Shown here: positions 50,847 to 63,390 of the stretch, piece after piece
How positions within the stretch are numbered: the first letter of the stretch is position 1
Layout: every line of letters begins with the position of its first letter
NCBI GenBank assembly: GCA_964247055.1
Contig: OZ176056.1
Location: forward strand, 9,052,001 to 9,116,000
Length of the DNA stretch: 64,000 nt
Source of the DNA: Paragordius varius
Taxonomy: Eukaryota > Nematomorpha
Direction of reading: 5' to 3'
Made by a program: the position numbers and the translations under genes
Notes under the pieces: generated by a model
The model's input: the letters and a program-made list of their open reading frames with translations, nothing else
Databases searched by the model: none
What the model was told of the DNA's origin: nothing

Positions 50847-53800
50847 TTGAAATTGGATGGTCCAACACGTTCTCCGGAAAATTGTCTCAAAGACACGATT
50901 TTTGTGGGCGTCTGTTTTCAAAAAAAACCCATTTTCCACATGGGGTGGGCCCGAACTGTGAGTCTATTTCAAAAAACGGACGAAGCTATTGTCGAGGCAT
51001 TCATTCAAGATTATATTTTTTCGATGTTTGGATTTGAATGGGTCTACCGGTTTTCCTGTATCAGATCACAAAGCCAGCATTTTCCATTTTTATAAATATA
51101 TAGATTACCATAAATAATGTTTTATTATCCATATATCTTTTAACATCCTATACATATGATAGATACTCCTTACTCAGCAGCTATCATCAAAGAAACGCTT
51201 GACTAAAATTTTTGCCTTTTAACAGGGAATACGTGTAATCCATATTGAATTTATACAGTCTCATACCTTAGGCAGAAAAACAATCTAAAAAATTATTTTT
51301 ATGGACTTTGTTTTTTTTGAAAAAGGTGGCATTTTACGGGGGGAGCGGGTAAAAAGAGGGACTAAGATAAAAAAGTGAGTCGACTATGTTCAGCGCGATC
51401 GAAAATAAGAAAATTATATTTGAAATTGGATGGTCCAACATGTTCTCCAGAAAATTGTCTCAAAGACACGATTTTTGTGGACGTCTGTTTTCATAAAAAA
51501 CCCATTTTTCACATGGGGTGGGCCCGAACTGGGGGCCTATTCAAAAAACGGGCGAAGCTATTGTCGGGGCATTCATTCAAGATTATATTTTTTCGATATT
51601 TGTATTTTAATGGGTCTACCGGTTTTCCTGTAGCAGATCACAAAGCCAGGATTTTCCATTTTTATAAATATATAGATTACTATAAATAATGTTTTATTAT
51701 CCATATTAAACATCCTATACATATGATAGATACTCCTTACTCAGCAGCTATCATCAAAGAAACGCTTGACTAAAATTTTTGCCTTTAAAGAGGAATACTA
51801 AAAATCCTTTACGAATTTTTACAGTCTTATACCTTGGGCAGAAAAACAATCAAAAAATTATTTTTGTGGATTTTGTTTTTTTTTGAAAAAGGTGGCATTT
51901 TACGCGGGGAGCGGGTAAAAAGAGGGACTAAGTTAAAAAAGCGAGACGACTATGTTCGGCGCAATCGAAAATAACTAAATAAAAATCATATTTGAAATTG
52001 GATGGTCCAACACGTTCTCCGGAAAATTGTCTCAAAGACACGATTTTTGTGGACTTATGTTTTCAAAAAAAAACCGTTTTTAACACGGGGCGGGCCCGAA
52101 CTGGGGGCCTATTTCAAAAAACGGGCGAAGCTATTGTCGAAGCATTCATTCAAGATTATATTTTTATAATGTTTGGATTTGAATGGGTCTACCGGTCTTC
52201 CTGTAGCAGATCACAAAGCCAGCATTTTCCATTTTTATAAATATATAGATTACCATAAATAATGTTTTATTATCCATATATCTTTTAACATCCTATACAT
52301 ATGATAGATACTCCTTACTCAGCAGCTATCATCAAAGAAACGCTTGACTAAAATTTTTGCCTTTTAAGAGGTAATACTAAAAATCCTTATCGAATTTTTG
52401 CAGTCTTATACCTTGGGCAGAAAAACAATCAAAATATTATTTTTGTGGACTTTGTTTTTTTTTGAAAAAGGTGTCATTTAACGTTGGGAGCGGGTAAAAA
52501 GAGGGACTAAGTTAAAAAAGCGAGACGACTATGTTCGGCGCAATCGAAAATAACTAAATTAATTCATATTTGAAATTGAATGGTCCAACACGTTCTCCGG
52601 AAATACACGATTTTTGTGGACTTCTGTTTTCAAAAAAAAACCGTTTTTCACACGGGGTGGGCCCGAACTGGGGGCCTATTTCAAAAAACGGGCGAAGCTA
52701 TTGTCGGGGCATTCATTCAAGATTATATTTTTTCGATGTTTGTATTTGAATGGGTCTACCGGTTTTCCTGTAGCAGATCACAAAGCCAGGATTTTCCATT
52801 TTTATAAATATATAGATTACTATAAATAATGTTTTATTATCCATATTAAACATCCTATACATATGATAGATACTCCTTACTCAGCAGCTATCATCAAAGA
52901 AACGCTTGACTAAAATTTTTGCCTTTAAAGAGGAATACTAAAAATCCTTTACGAATTTTTACAGTCTTATACCTTGGGCAGAAAAACAATCAAAAAAATA
53001 TTTTTGTGGACTTTGTTTTTTATGAAAAAGGTGGCATTTTACGGGGGGAGCGGGTAAAAAGAGGGACTAAGATAAAAAAGTGAGTCGACTATGTTTAGCA
53101 CGATCGAAAATAAGAAAATTATATTTGAAATTGGATGGTCCAACATGTTCTCCGGAAAATTGTCTCAAAGACACGATTTTTGTGGACTTCTGTTGTTTTC
53201 AAAAAAAACGGTTTTTCAGACGGAGTGAGCCCGAACTGGGGGCCTATTTCAAAAAACGGGCGAAGCTATTGTCGGGGCATTCATTCAAGATTATATTTTT
53301 TCGATGTTTGTATTTGAATGGGTCTACCGGTTTTCCTGTAGCAGATCACAAAGCCAGCATTTTCCATTTTTATAAATATATAGATTACTATAAATAATAT
53401 TTTATTATCCATATTAAACATCCTATAAATATGATAGATACTCCTTACTCAGCAGCTATCATCAAAGAAACGCTTGACTAAAATTTTTGCCTTTAAAGAG
53501 GAATACTAAAAATCCTTTACGAATTTTTACAGTCTTATACCTTGGGCAGAAAAACAATCAAAAAATTATTTTTGTGGACTTTGTTTTTTTTGAAAAAGGT
53601 GGCATTTTACGGGGGGGAGCGGGTAAAAAGAGGGACTAAGTTAAAAAATCGAGACGACTATGTTCGGCGCAATCGAAAATAACTAAATAAAAATCATATT
53701 TGAAATTGAATGGTCCAACACGTTCTCCGGAAATACACGATATTTGTGGACTTCTGTTTTCAAAAAAAAACCGTTTTTCACACGGGGTGGGCCCGAACTT

Positions 53801-54821
53801 TGGCCTATTTCAAAAAACGGGCGAAGCTATTGTCGGGGCATTCATTCAAGATTATATTTTTTCGATGTTTGTATTTGAATGGGTCTACCGGTTTTCCTGT
53901 AGCAGATCACAAAGCCAGGATTTTCCATTTTTATAAATATATAGATTACTATAAATAATATTTTATTATCCATATTAAACATCCTATAAATATGATAGAT
54001 ACTCCTTACTCAGCAGCTATCATCAAAGAAACGCTTGACTAAAATTTTTGCCTTTAAAGAGGAATACTAAAAATCCTTTACGAATTTTTACAGTCTTATA
54101 CCTTGGGCAGAAAAACAATCAAAAAATTATTTTTGTGGACTTTGTTTTTTTTGAAAAAGGTGGCATTTTACGGGGGGGAGCGGGTAAAAAGAGGGACTAA
54201 GTTAAAAAATCGAGACGACTATGTTCGGCGCAATCGAAAATAACTAAATAAAAATCATATTTGAAATTGAATGGTCCAACACGTTCTCCGGAAATACACG
54301 ATATTTGTGGACTTCTGTTTTCAAAAAAAAACCGTTTTTCACACGGGGTGGGCCCGAACTTTGGCCTATTTCAAAAAACGGGCGAAGCTATTGTCGGGGC
54401 ATTCATTCAAGATTATATTTTTTCGATGTTTGTATTTGAATGGGTCTACCGGTTTTCCTGTAGCAGATCACAAAGCCAGGATTTTCCATTTTTATAAATA
54501 TATAGATTACTATAAAGAATGTTTTATTATCCATATTAAACATCCTATACATATGATAGATACTCCTTACTCAGCAGCTATCATCAAAGAAACGCTTGAC
54601 TAAAATTTTTGCCTTTAAAGAGGAATACTAAAAATCCTTTACGAATTTTTACAGTCTTATACCTTGGGCAGAAAAACAATCAAAAAATTATTTTTGTGGA
54701 TTTTGTTTTTTTTTGAAAAAGGTGGCATTTTACGCGGGGAGCGGGTAAAAAGAGGGACTAAGTTAAAAAAGCGAGACGACTATGTTCGGCGCAATCGAAA
54801 ATAACTAAATAAAAATCATAT
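50847..54821 (+). repeat. Short-tail unit block, second occurrence
   Basis: Units start at 50847, 51420, 51992, 52570, 53125, 53700 and 54261. They match 8024-12570. 51420 is a recombinant with the CATAAAAAACCC form of subunit A in an 8596-type frame. 53700 and 54261 are near-identical at 561 bp. The CTATAAATATG variant, which destroys the CATATG site, occurs in the tails of 53125 and 53700. Confidence 0.9.
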
Positions 54822-57800
54822 TTGAAATTGGATGGTCCAACACGTTCTCCGGAAAATTGTCTCAAAGACACGATTTTTGTGGACTTATGTTTTCAAAAAA
54901 AACCGTTTTTAACACGGGGCGGGCCCGAACTGGGGGCCTATTTCAAAAAACGGGCGAAGCTATTGTCGAAGCATTCATTCAAGATTATATTTTTATAATG
55001 TTTGGATTTGAATGGGTCTACCGGTCTTCCTGTAGCAGATCACAAAGCCAGCATTTTCCATTTTTATAAATATATAGATTACCATAAATAATGTTTTATT
55101 ATCCATATATCTTTTAACATCCTATACATATGATAGATACTCCTTACTCAGCAGCTATCATCAAAGAAACGCTTGACTAAAATTTTTGCCTTTAAAGATG
55201 AATACTAAAAATCCTTTACGAATTTTTACAGTCTTATACCTTGGGCAGAAAAACAATCAAAAAATTATTTTTGTGGACTTTGTTTTTTTTGAAAAAGGTG
55301 GCATTTTACGGGGGGAGCGGGTAAAAAGAAGCCCTAAATCAAAAAAGTGAGTCGACTATGTTCAGCGCGATCGAAAATAGGAAAATATATTTGAAATTGG
55401 ATGGTCCAACACGTTCTCCGGAAATTTTCTCAAAGACACGATTTTTGTGGACTTATGTTTTCAAAAAAAACCGTTTTTCACACGGGGTGGGCCCGAACTG
55501 GGGGCCTATTTCAAAAAACGGGCGAAGCTATTCTCGGGACATTTATTAAAGATTATATTTTTTCGATGTTTGGATTTGAATGGGTCTACCGGTTTTCCTG
55601 TAGCAGATCACAAAGCCAGCATTTTCCATTTTTATAAATATATAGAATACCATAAATAATGTTTTATTATCCATATTTAACCCTATACATATGATAGATA
55701 CTCCTTACTCAGCAGCTATCATCAAAGAAACGTTTGACTAAAACTTTTGCCTTTTAAGAGGGAATACTAGAAATCCTTATCGAATATTTACAGTCTTATA
55801 CCTTGGGCTGAAGAACAATCAAAAAATTATTTTTGTGGACTTTGTTTTTTTTGAAAAAGGTGGCATTTTACGGGGGGAGCGGGTAAAAAGAGGGACTAAG
55901 TTAAAAAAGCGAGACGACTATGTTCGGCGCAATCGAAAATAACTAAATAAAAATCATATTTGAAATTGAATGGTCCAACACGTTCTCCGGAAAATTGTCT
56001 CAAAGACACGATTTTTGTGGACGTCTGTTTTCAAAAAAAACCCATTTTTCACACGGGGTGGGCCCGAACTGGGGGCCTATTTCAAAAAACGGGCGCAGCT
56101 ATTGTCAGGGCATTCATTCAAGATTATATTTTTTCGGTTTGGATTTGAATGGGTCTACCGGTTTTCCTGTAGCAGATCACAAAGCCAGCATTTTCCATTT
56201 TTATAAATATATAGATAACCATAAATAATGTTTTATTATCCATATATCTAACATCCTATATATATGATAGATACTCCTTACTCAGCAGCTATCATCAAAG
56301 AAACGGTGGACTAAAATTTTTGCCTTTTAACAGGGAATATGTGGAATCCATATTGAATTTTTACGGTCTCATAGCTTAGGCAAAAAATCGATTAAAAAAA
56401 ATATTTTTGTAGACTTTGTTTTCTGAAAAAGGTGGCATTTTACGGGGGGAGCGGGTAAAAAGAGGCCCTAAATCAAAAAAGTGAGTCGACTATGTTCAGC
56501 GCGATCGAAAATAAGAAAATTATATTTGAAATTGGATGGTCCAACACGTTCTCCGGAAAATTGTCTCAAAGACACGATTTTTGTGGACTTATGTTTTCAA
56601 AAAAAAACCGTTTTTAACACGGGGCGCGCCCGAACTGGGAGCCTATTTCAAAAAACGGGCGAAGCTATTGTCGAAGCATTCATTCAAGATTATATTTTTA
56701 TAATGTTTGGATTTGAATGGGTCTACCGGTCTTCCTGTAGCAGATCACAAAGCCAGCATTTTCCATTTTTATAAATATATAGATTACCATAAATAATGTT
56801 TTATTATCCATATATCTTTTAACATCCTATACATATGATAGATACTCCTTACTCAGCAGCTATCATCAAAGAAACGCTTGACTAAAATTTTTGCCTTTTA
56901 AGAGGGAACACTAAAAATCCTTTACGAATTTTTACAGTCTCATACCTTGGGCAGAAAAACAATCAAAAAACTATTTTTGTGGACTTTGTTTTTTTTTTTG
57001 AAAAAGGTGGCATTTTACGCGGGGAGCGGGTAAAAAGAGGGACTAAGTTTAAAAAGCGAGATGACTCTGTTCGGCGCAATCGAAAATAACTAAATAAAAA
57101 TCATATTTGAAATTGAATGGTCCAACACGTTCTCCTGAAAATTGTCTCAAAGACACAATTTTTGTGGACTTATGTTTTCAAAAAAAACCGTTTTTCACAC
57201 GGGGCATGCCCGAACTGGGGGCCTATTTCAAAAAACGGGCGAAGCTATTGTCGAAGCATTCATTCAAGATTATATTTTTATAATGTTTGGATTTGAATGG
57301 GTCTACCGGTTTTCCTGTAGCAGATCACAAAGCCAGCATTTTCCATTTTTATAAATATATAGATTACCATAAATAATGTTTTAATATCCATATTAACATC
57401 CTATACATATGATAGATACTCCTTACTCAGCAGCTATCATCAAAGAAACGCTTGACTAAAATTTTTGCCTTTTAAGAGGGAATACTAAAAATCCTTATCG
57501 AATTTTTACAGTCTCATACCTTGGGCAGAAAAACAATCAAAAAATTATTTTTGTGGACTTTGTTTTTTGAAAAAGGTGGCATTTTACGGGGGGAGCGGGT
57601 AAAAAGAGGGAATAAGTTAAAAATCGAGGCGACTATGTTCGGCGCAATCGAAAATAACTAAATAAAATCATATTTGAAATTGAATGGTCCAACACGTTCT
57701 CCGGAAAATTGTCTCAATGACACGTTTTTGTGGACGTCTGTTTTCAAAAAAAACCCATTTTTCACATGGGGTGGGCCCGAACTGGGGGTCTATTTCAAAA

Positions 57801-58812
57801 AACGGGCGAAGCTATTGTCGAGGCATTCATTCAAGATTATATTTTTTCGATGTTTGGATTTGAATGGGTCTACCGTTTTTCCTGTAGCAGATCACAAAGC
57901 CAGCATTTTCCATTTTTATAAATATATAGATTACTATAAATAATGTTTTAATATCCATATTAACATCCTATACATATGATAGATACTCCTTACTCAGCAG
58001 CTATCATCAAAGAAACGTTTGACTAAAACTTTTGCCTTTTAAGAGGGAATACTAGAAATCCTTATCGAATATTTACAGTCTTATACCTTGGGCTGAAAAA
58101 CAATCAAAAAATTATTTTTGTGGACTTTGTTTTTTTTTGAAAAAGGTGGCATTTTACGGGGGGAGCGGGTAAAAAGAGGGACTAAGTTAAAAAAGCGAGA
58201 CGACTATGTTCGGCGCAATCGAAAATAAGAAAATTATATTAGAAATTGGATGGTCCAACACGTTCTCCGGAAAATTGTCTCAAAGACACGATTTTTGTGG
58301 ATGTCTGTTTTCAAAAAAAACCCATTTTTCACATGGGGTGGGCCCGAACTGGGGGCTTATTTCAAAAAACGGGCTAAGCTATTGTCGAGGCATTCATTCA
58401 AGATTATATTTTTTCGATCTTTGGATTTGACTGGGTCTACCAGTTTTCCTGTAGCAGATCACAAAGCCAGCATTTTCCATTTTTATAAATATATAGATTA
58501 CTATAAATAATGTTTTATTATCCATATATCTTTTAACATCCTATACATATGATAGATACTCCTTACTCAGCAGCTATCATCAAAGAAACGCTTGACTAAA
58601 ATTTTTGCCTTTTAATAGGGAATACTAAAATATCGAATTTTTACAGTCTCATACCTTGGGCAGAAAAACAATCAAAAAATTATTTTTGTGGACTTTGTTT
58701 TTTTTGAAAAAGGTGGCATTTTACGTTGGGAGCGGGTAAAAAGAGGGACTAAGTTAAAAAAGCGAGACGACTATGTTCGGCGCAATCGAAAATAACTAAA
58801 TCAAAATCATAT
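54822..58812 (+). repeat. Heterogeneous unit block, second occurrence
   Basis: Units start at 54822, 55391, 55960, 56526, 57107, 57674 and 58240. They follow 12571-16555 unit by unit. 57107 replaces 14852: it has CACACGGGGCATGCCCG and GTCGAAGCATT instead of the CACATTGGG form. The tail of 56526 contains the longest T-run seen here, in TTTGTTTTTTTTTTTGAAA (about 56987-57004). Confidence 0.9.
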
Positions 58813-59963
58813 TTGAAATTGAATGGTCCAACACGTTCTCCGGATAATTCTGTCAAAGACACGATTTTTGTGGACGTCTGTTTTCAAAAAAAACCGTTTT
58901 TCACACGGGGTGGGCCCGAACTCGGGGCCTATTTCAAAAAATGGGCGAAGCTATTGTCGGAGCATTCATTCAAGATTATATTTTTTCGATGTTTGTATTT
59001 GAATGGGTCTACCGGTTTTCCTGTAGCAGATCACAAAGCCAGCATTTTCCATTTTTATAAATATATAGATTACTATAAATAATGTTTTATTATCCATATA
59101 TCTTTTAACATCCTATACATATGATAGATACTCCTTACTCAGCAGCTATCATCAAAGAAACGCTTGACTAAAATTTTTGCCTTTTAATAGGGAATACTAA
59201 AAATCCTTATCGAATTTTTACAGTCTCATACCTTGGGCAGAAAAACAATCAAAAAATTATTTTTGTGGACTTTGTTTTTTTTGAAAAAGGTGGCATTTTA
59301 CGGGGGGAGCGGGTAAAAAGAGGGACTAAGTTAAAAAAGCGAGACGACTATGTTCGGCGCAATCGAAAATAACTAAATCAAAATCATATTTGAAATTGAA
59401 TGGTCCAACACGTTCTCCGGATAATTCTGTCAAAGACACGATTTTTGTGGACGTCTGTTTTCAAAAAAAACCGTTTTTCACACGGGGTGGGCCCGAACTC
59501 GGGGCCTATTTCAAAAAACGGGCGAAGCTATTGTCGGGGCATTCATTCATGATTATATTTTTTCGATGTTTGGATTTGAATGGGTCTACCGGTTATCCTG
59601 TAGCAGATCACAAAGCCAGCATTTTCCATTTTTAAAATATATAGATTACTATAAATAATGTTTTATTATCCATATATCTAACATCCTATACATATGATAG
59701 ATACTCCTGACTCAGCAGCTATCATCAAAGAAACGCTTGACTAAAATTTTTGCCTTTTAAGAAGGAATACTAAAAATCCTTATCGAATTTTTACAGTCTC
59801 ATACCTTGGGCAGAAAAACAATCAAAAAATTATTTTTGTGGACTTTGTTTTTTTTTGAAAAAGATGGCATTTTACGGGGGGAGCGGGTAAAAAGAGGGAC
59901 TAAGTTAAAAAAGCGAGACGACTATGTTCGGCGCAATCGAAAATAACTATATCAAAATCATAT
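58813..59963 (+). repeat. Two TTCTGTCAAAGAC units, one additional to the upstream copy
   Basis: Units start at 58813 and 59390. Both have CTCCGGATAATTCTGTC and GAACTCGGGGCC. 59390 corresponds to 16556. 58813 has AAATGGGCGAAGC and GGAGCATTC and has no counterpart between 15983 and 16556, so it is a one-unit gain here or a loss upstream. Confidence 0.88.
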
Positions 59964-60369
59964 TTGAAATTGAATGGTCCAACACGTTCTCCGGATAATT
60001 CTGTCAAAGACACGATTTTTGTGGACGTCTGTTTTCAAAAAAAACCGTTTTTCACACGGGGTGGGCCCGAACTCGGGGCCTATTTAAAAAAATGGGCGAA
60101 GCTATTGTCGGGGCATTCATTCAAGATTATATTTTTTCGATGTTTGTATTTGAATGGGTCTACCGGTTTTCCTGTAGCAGATCACAAAGCCAGCATTTTC
60201 CATTTTTATAAATATATAGATTACCATAAATAATGTTTTATTATCCATATATCTTTTAACATCCTATACATATGATAGATAATCCTTACTCAGCAGCTAT
60301 CATCAAAGAAACGCTTGACTAAAATTTTTGCCTTTTAAGAGGGAATACTAAAAATCCTTATCGAATTTT

Positions 60370-60478
60370 AACTTAGTCCCTCTTTTTACCCGGTCCCAAC
60401 GTAAAATGCCACCTTTTTCAAAAAAAATAAAGTCCACAAAAATAATGTTTTGAATTTTTTTCTGCCTAAGGTATGAGA
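60370..60478 (-). repeat. Inverted 109-bp satellite segment, copy 2
   Basis: Same inversion and same breakpoints as at 17535-17643, with a few substitutions (CCCGGTCCC instead of CCCGCTCCC; ATAATGTTTTGAAT instead of ATAATTTTTTGAAT). It sits at the equivalent place in the downstream super-repeat copy. Confidence 0.95.
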
Positions 60479-62084
60479 GACGACTATGTTCGGCGCAATC
60501 GAAAACAACTAAATAAAAATCATATTTGAAATTGAATGGTCCAACACGTTCTCCGGAAAATTCTCTCAAAGACACGATTTTTGTGGAAGTCTGTTTTCAA
60601 AAAAAAACCCATTTTTCACATGGGGTGGGCCCGAACTGGGGGTCTATTTCAAAAAACTGGCGAAGCTATTGTCGAGGCATTCATTCAAGATTATATTTTT
60701 TCGATGTTTGTATATGAATGGGTCTACCGGTTTTCCTGTAGCAGATCACAAAGCCAGCATTTTCCATTTTTATAAATATATAGATTACCATAAATAATGT
60801 TTTATTATCCATATATCTTTTAACATCCTATACATATGATAGATAATCCTTACTCAGCAGCTATCATCAAAGAAACGCTTGACAAAAATTTTTGCCTTTT
60901 AATAGGGAATACTAAAAATCCTTATCGAATTTTTACAGTCTCATACCTTGGGCAGAAAAACAATCAACAAATTATTTTTGTGCACTTTGTTTTTTTTTGA
61001 AAAAGGTGGCATTTTACGGGTGGAGCGGGTAAAAAGAGGCCCTAAATCAAAAAAGTGAGTCGACTATGTTCGGCGCAATCGAAAATAACTAAATAAAAAT
61101 TATATTTGAAATTGAATGGTTTAACACGTTCTCCGGAAAATTCTGTCAAAGACACGATTTTTGTGGACGTCTGTTTTAAAAAAAAACCGTTTTTCACACG
61201 GGGTGGGCCCGAACTGGGGGCCTATTTCAAAAAACGGGCGAAGCTATTGTCGGGGCATTCATTCATGATTATATTTTTTCGATGTTTGGATTTGAATGGG
61301 TCTACCGGTTATTCTGTAGCAGATCACAAAGCCAGCATTTTCCATTTTTAAAATATATAGATTACTATAAATAATGTTTTATTATCCATATATCTAACAT
61401 CCTATACATATGATAGATACTCCTGACTCAGCAGCTATCATCAAAGAAACGCTTGACTAAAATTTTTGCCTTTTAAGAAGGAATACTAAAAATCCTTATC
61501 GAATTTTTACAATCTCATACCTTAGGCAGAAAAACAATCAAAAAATTATTTTTGTGGACTTTGTTTTTTTTGAAAAAGGTGGCATTTTACGGGGGGAGCG
61601 GGTAAAAAGAGGGACTAAGTTAAAAAAGCGAGACGACTATGTTCGGCGCAATCGAAAATAACTATATCAAAATCATATTTGAAATTGAATGGTCCAACAC
61701 GTTCTCCGGATAATTCTGTCAAAGACACGATTTTTGTGGACGTCTGTTTTCAAAAAAAACCGTTTTTCACACGGGGTGGGCCCGAACTCGGGGCCTATTT
61801 AAAAAAATGGGCGAAGCTATTGTCGGGGCATTCATTCAAGATTATATTTTTTCGATGTTTGTATTTGAATGGGTCTACCGGTTTTCCTGTAGCAGATCAC
61901 AAAGCCAGCATTTTCCATTTTTATAAATATATAGATTACCATAAATAATGTTTTATTATCCATATATCTTTTAACATCCTATACATATGATAGATAATCC
62001 TTACTCAGCAGCTATCATCAAAGAAACGCTTGACTAAAATTTTTGCCTTTTAAGAGGGAATACTAAAAATCCTTATCGAATTTT

Positions 62085-62193
62085 AACTTAGTCCCTCTTT
62101 TTACCCGGTCCCAACGTAAAATGCCACCTTTTTCAAAAAAAATAAAGTCCACAAAAATAATTTTTTGAATTTTTTTCTGCCTAAGGTATGAGA
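62085..62193 (-). repeat. Inverted 109-bp satellite segment, copy 3
   Basis: Same inversion again, 1715 bp after copy 2. It has CCCGGTCCC like copy 2 but ATAATTTTTTGAAT like copy 1. It was carried by the local trimer duplication 59964-61678 to 61679-63390. Confidence 0.95.
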
Positions 62194-63390
62194 GACGACT
62201 ATGTTCGGCGCAATCGAAAACAACTAAATAAAAATCATATTTGAAATTGAATGGTCCAACACGTTCTCCGGAAAATTCTCTCAAAGACACGATTTTTGTG
62301 GACGTCTGTTTTCAAAAAAAAACCCATTTTTCACATGGGGTGGGCCCGAACTGGGGGTCTATTTCAAAAAACTGGCGAAGCTATTGTCGAGGCATTCATT
62401 CAAGATTATATTTTTTCGATGTTTGTATATGAATGGGTCTACCGGTTTTCCTGTAGCAGATCACAAAGCCAGCATTTTCCATTTTTATAAATATATAGAT
62501 TACCATAAATAATGTTTTATTATCCATATATCTTTTAACATCCTATACATATGATAGATAATCCTTACTCAGCAGCTATCATCAAAGAAACGCTTGACAA
62601 AAATTTTTGCCTTTTAATAGGGAATACTAAAAATCCTTATCGAATTTTTACAGTCTCATACCTTGGGCAGAAAAACAATCAACAAATTATTTTTGTGCAC
62701 TTTGTTTTTTTTTGAAAAAGGTGGCATTTTACGGGTGGAGCGGGTAAAAAGAGGCCCTAAATCAAAAAAGTGAGTCGACTATGTTCGGCGCAATCGAAAA
62801 TAACTAAATAAAAATTATATTTGAAATTGAATGGTTTAACACGTTCTCCGGAAAATTCTGTCAAAGACACGATTTTTGTGGACGTCTGTTTTAAAAAAAA
62901 ACCGTTTTTCACACGGGGTGGGCCCGAACTGGGGGCCTATTTCAAAAAACGGGCGAAGCTATTGTCGGGGCATTCATTCAATATTATATTTTTTCGATGT
63001 TTGGATTTGAATGGGTCTACCGGTTTTATTGTAGCAGATCACAAAGCCAGCGTTTTCCATTTTTATAAATATATGGATTACTATAAATAATGTTTTGTTA
63101 TCCATATATATTTTAACATCCTATACATATGATAGATACTCCTTACTCAGCAGCTATCATCAAAGAAACGCTTGACTAAAGTTTTTGCCTTTTAAGAGGG
63201 AATACTAAAAATCCTTATCGAATTTTTACAGTCTCATACCTTGGGCAGAAAAACAATCAAAAAATTATTTTTGTGGACTTTGTTTTTTTTGAAAAAGGTG
63301 GCATTTTACGGGGGGAGCGGGTAAAAAGAAGCCCTAAATCAAAAAAGTGAGTCGACTATGTTCAGCGCGATCGAAAATAGGAAAATATAT

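Larger units (their letters stand above)
43230..61640 (+). repeat. Super-repeat copy 2 (~18.4 kb)
   Basis: This is colinear with about 890-18815. Relative to that copy it lacks one extra unit of the 3.4-7.4 kb trimer block. It carries two additional units at 49778 and 50350, has one unit fewer between 53125 and 54822, and has one additional unit at 58813. Divergence between matched units is small: one or a few substitutions per unit, for example CGGTTTTTCAGACGG at about 53209 against CCGTTTTTCAGACGG at about 10385. Ends are approximate. Confidence 0.88.
59964..63390 (+). repeat. 1715-bp trimer containing the inverted patch, two copies
   Basis: Units start at 59964, 60526, 61106 and 61679, 62241, 62821. 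The period is 1715 bp. Each copy holds one inverted patch. The last unit (62821) begins like 61106 but switches at about 62978 to a TCAATATTATATT / GGTTTTATTGTAGC / GCCAGCGTTTTCC end, as in 18844 and 21132. Confidence 0.93.
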
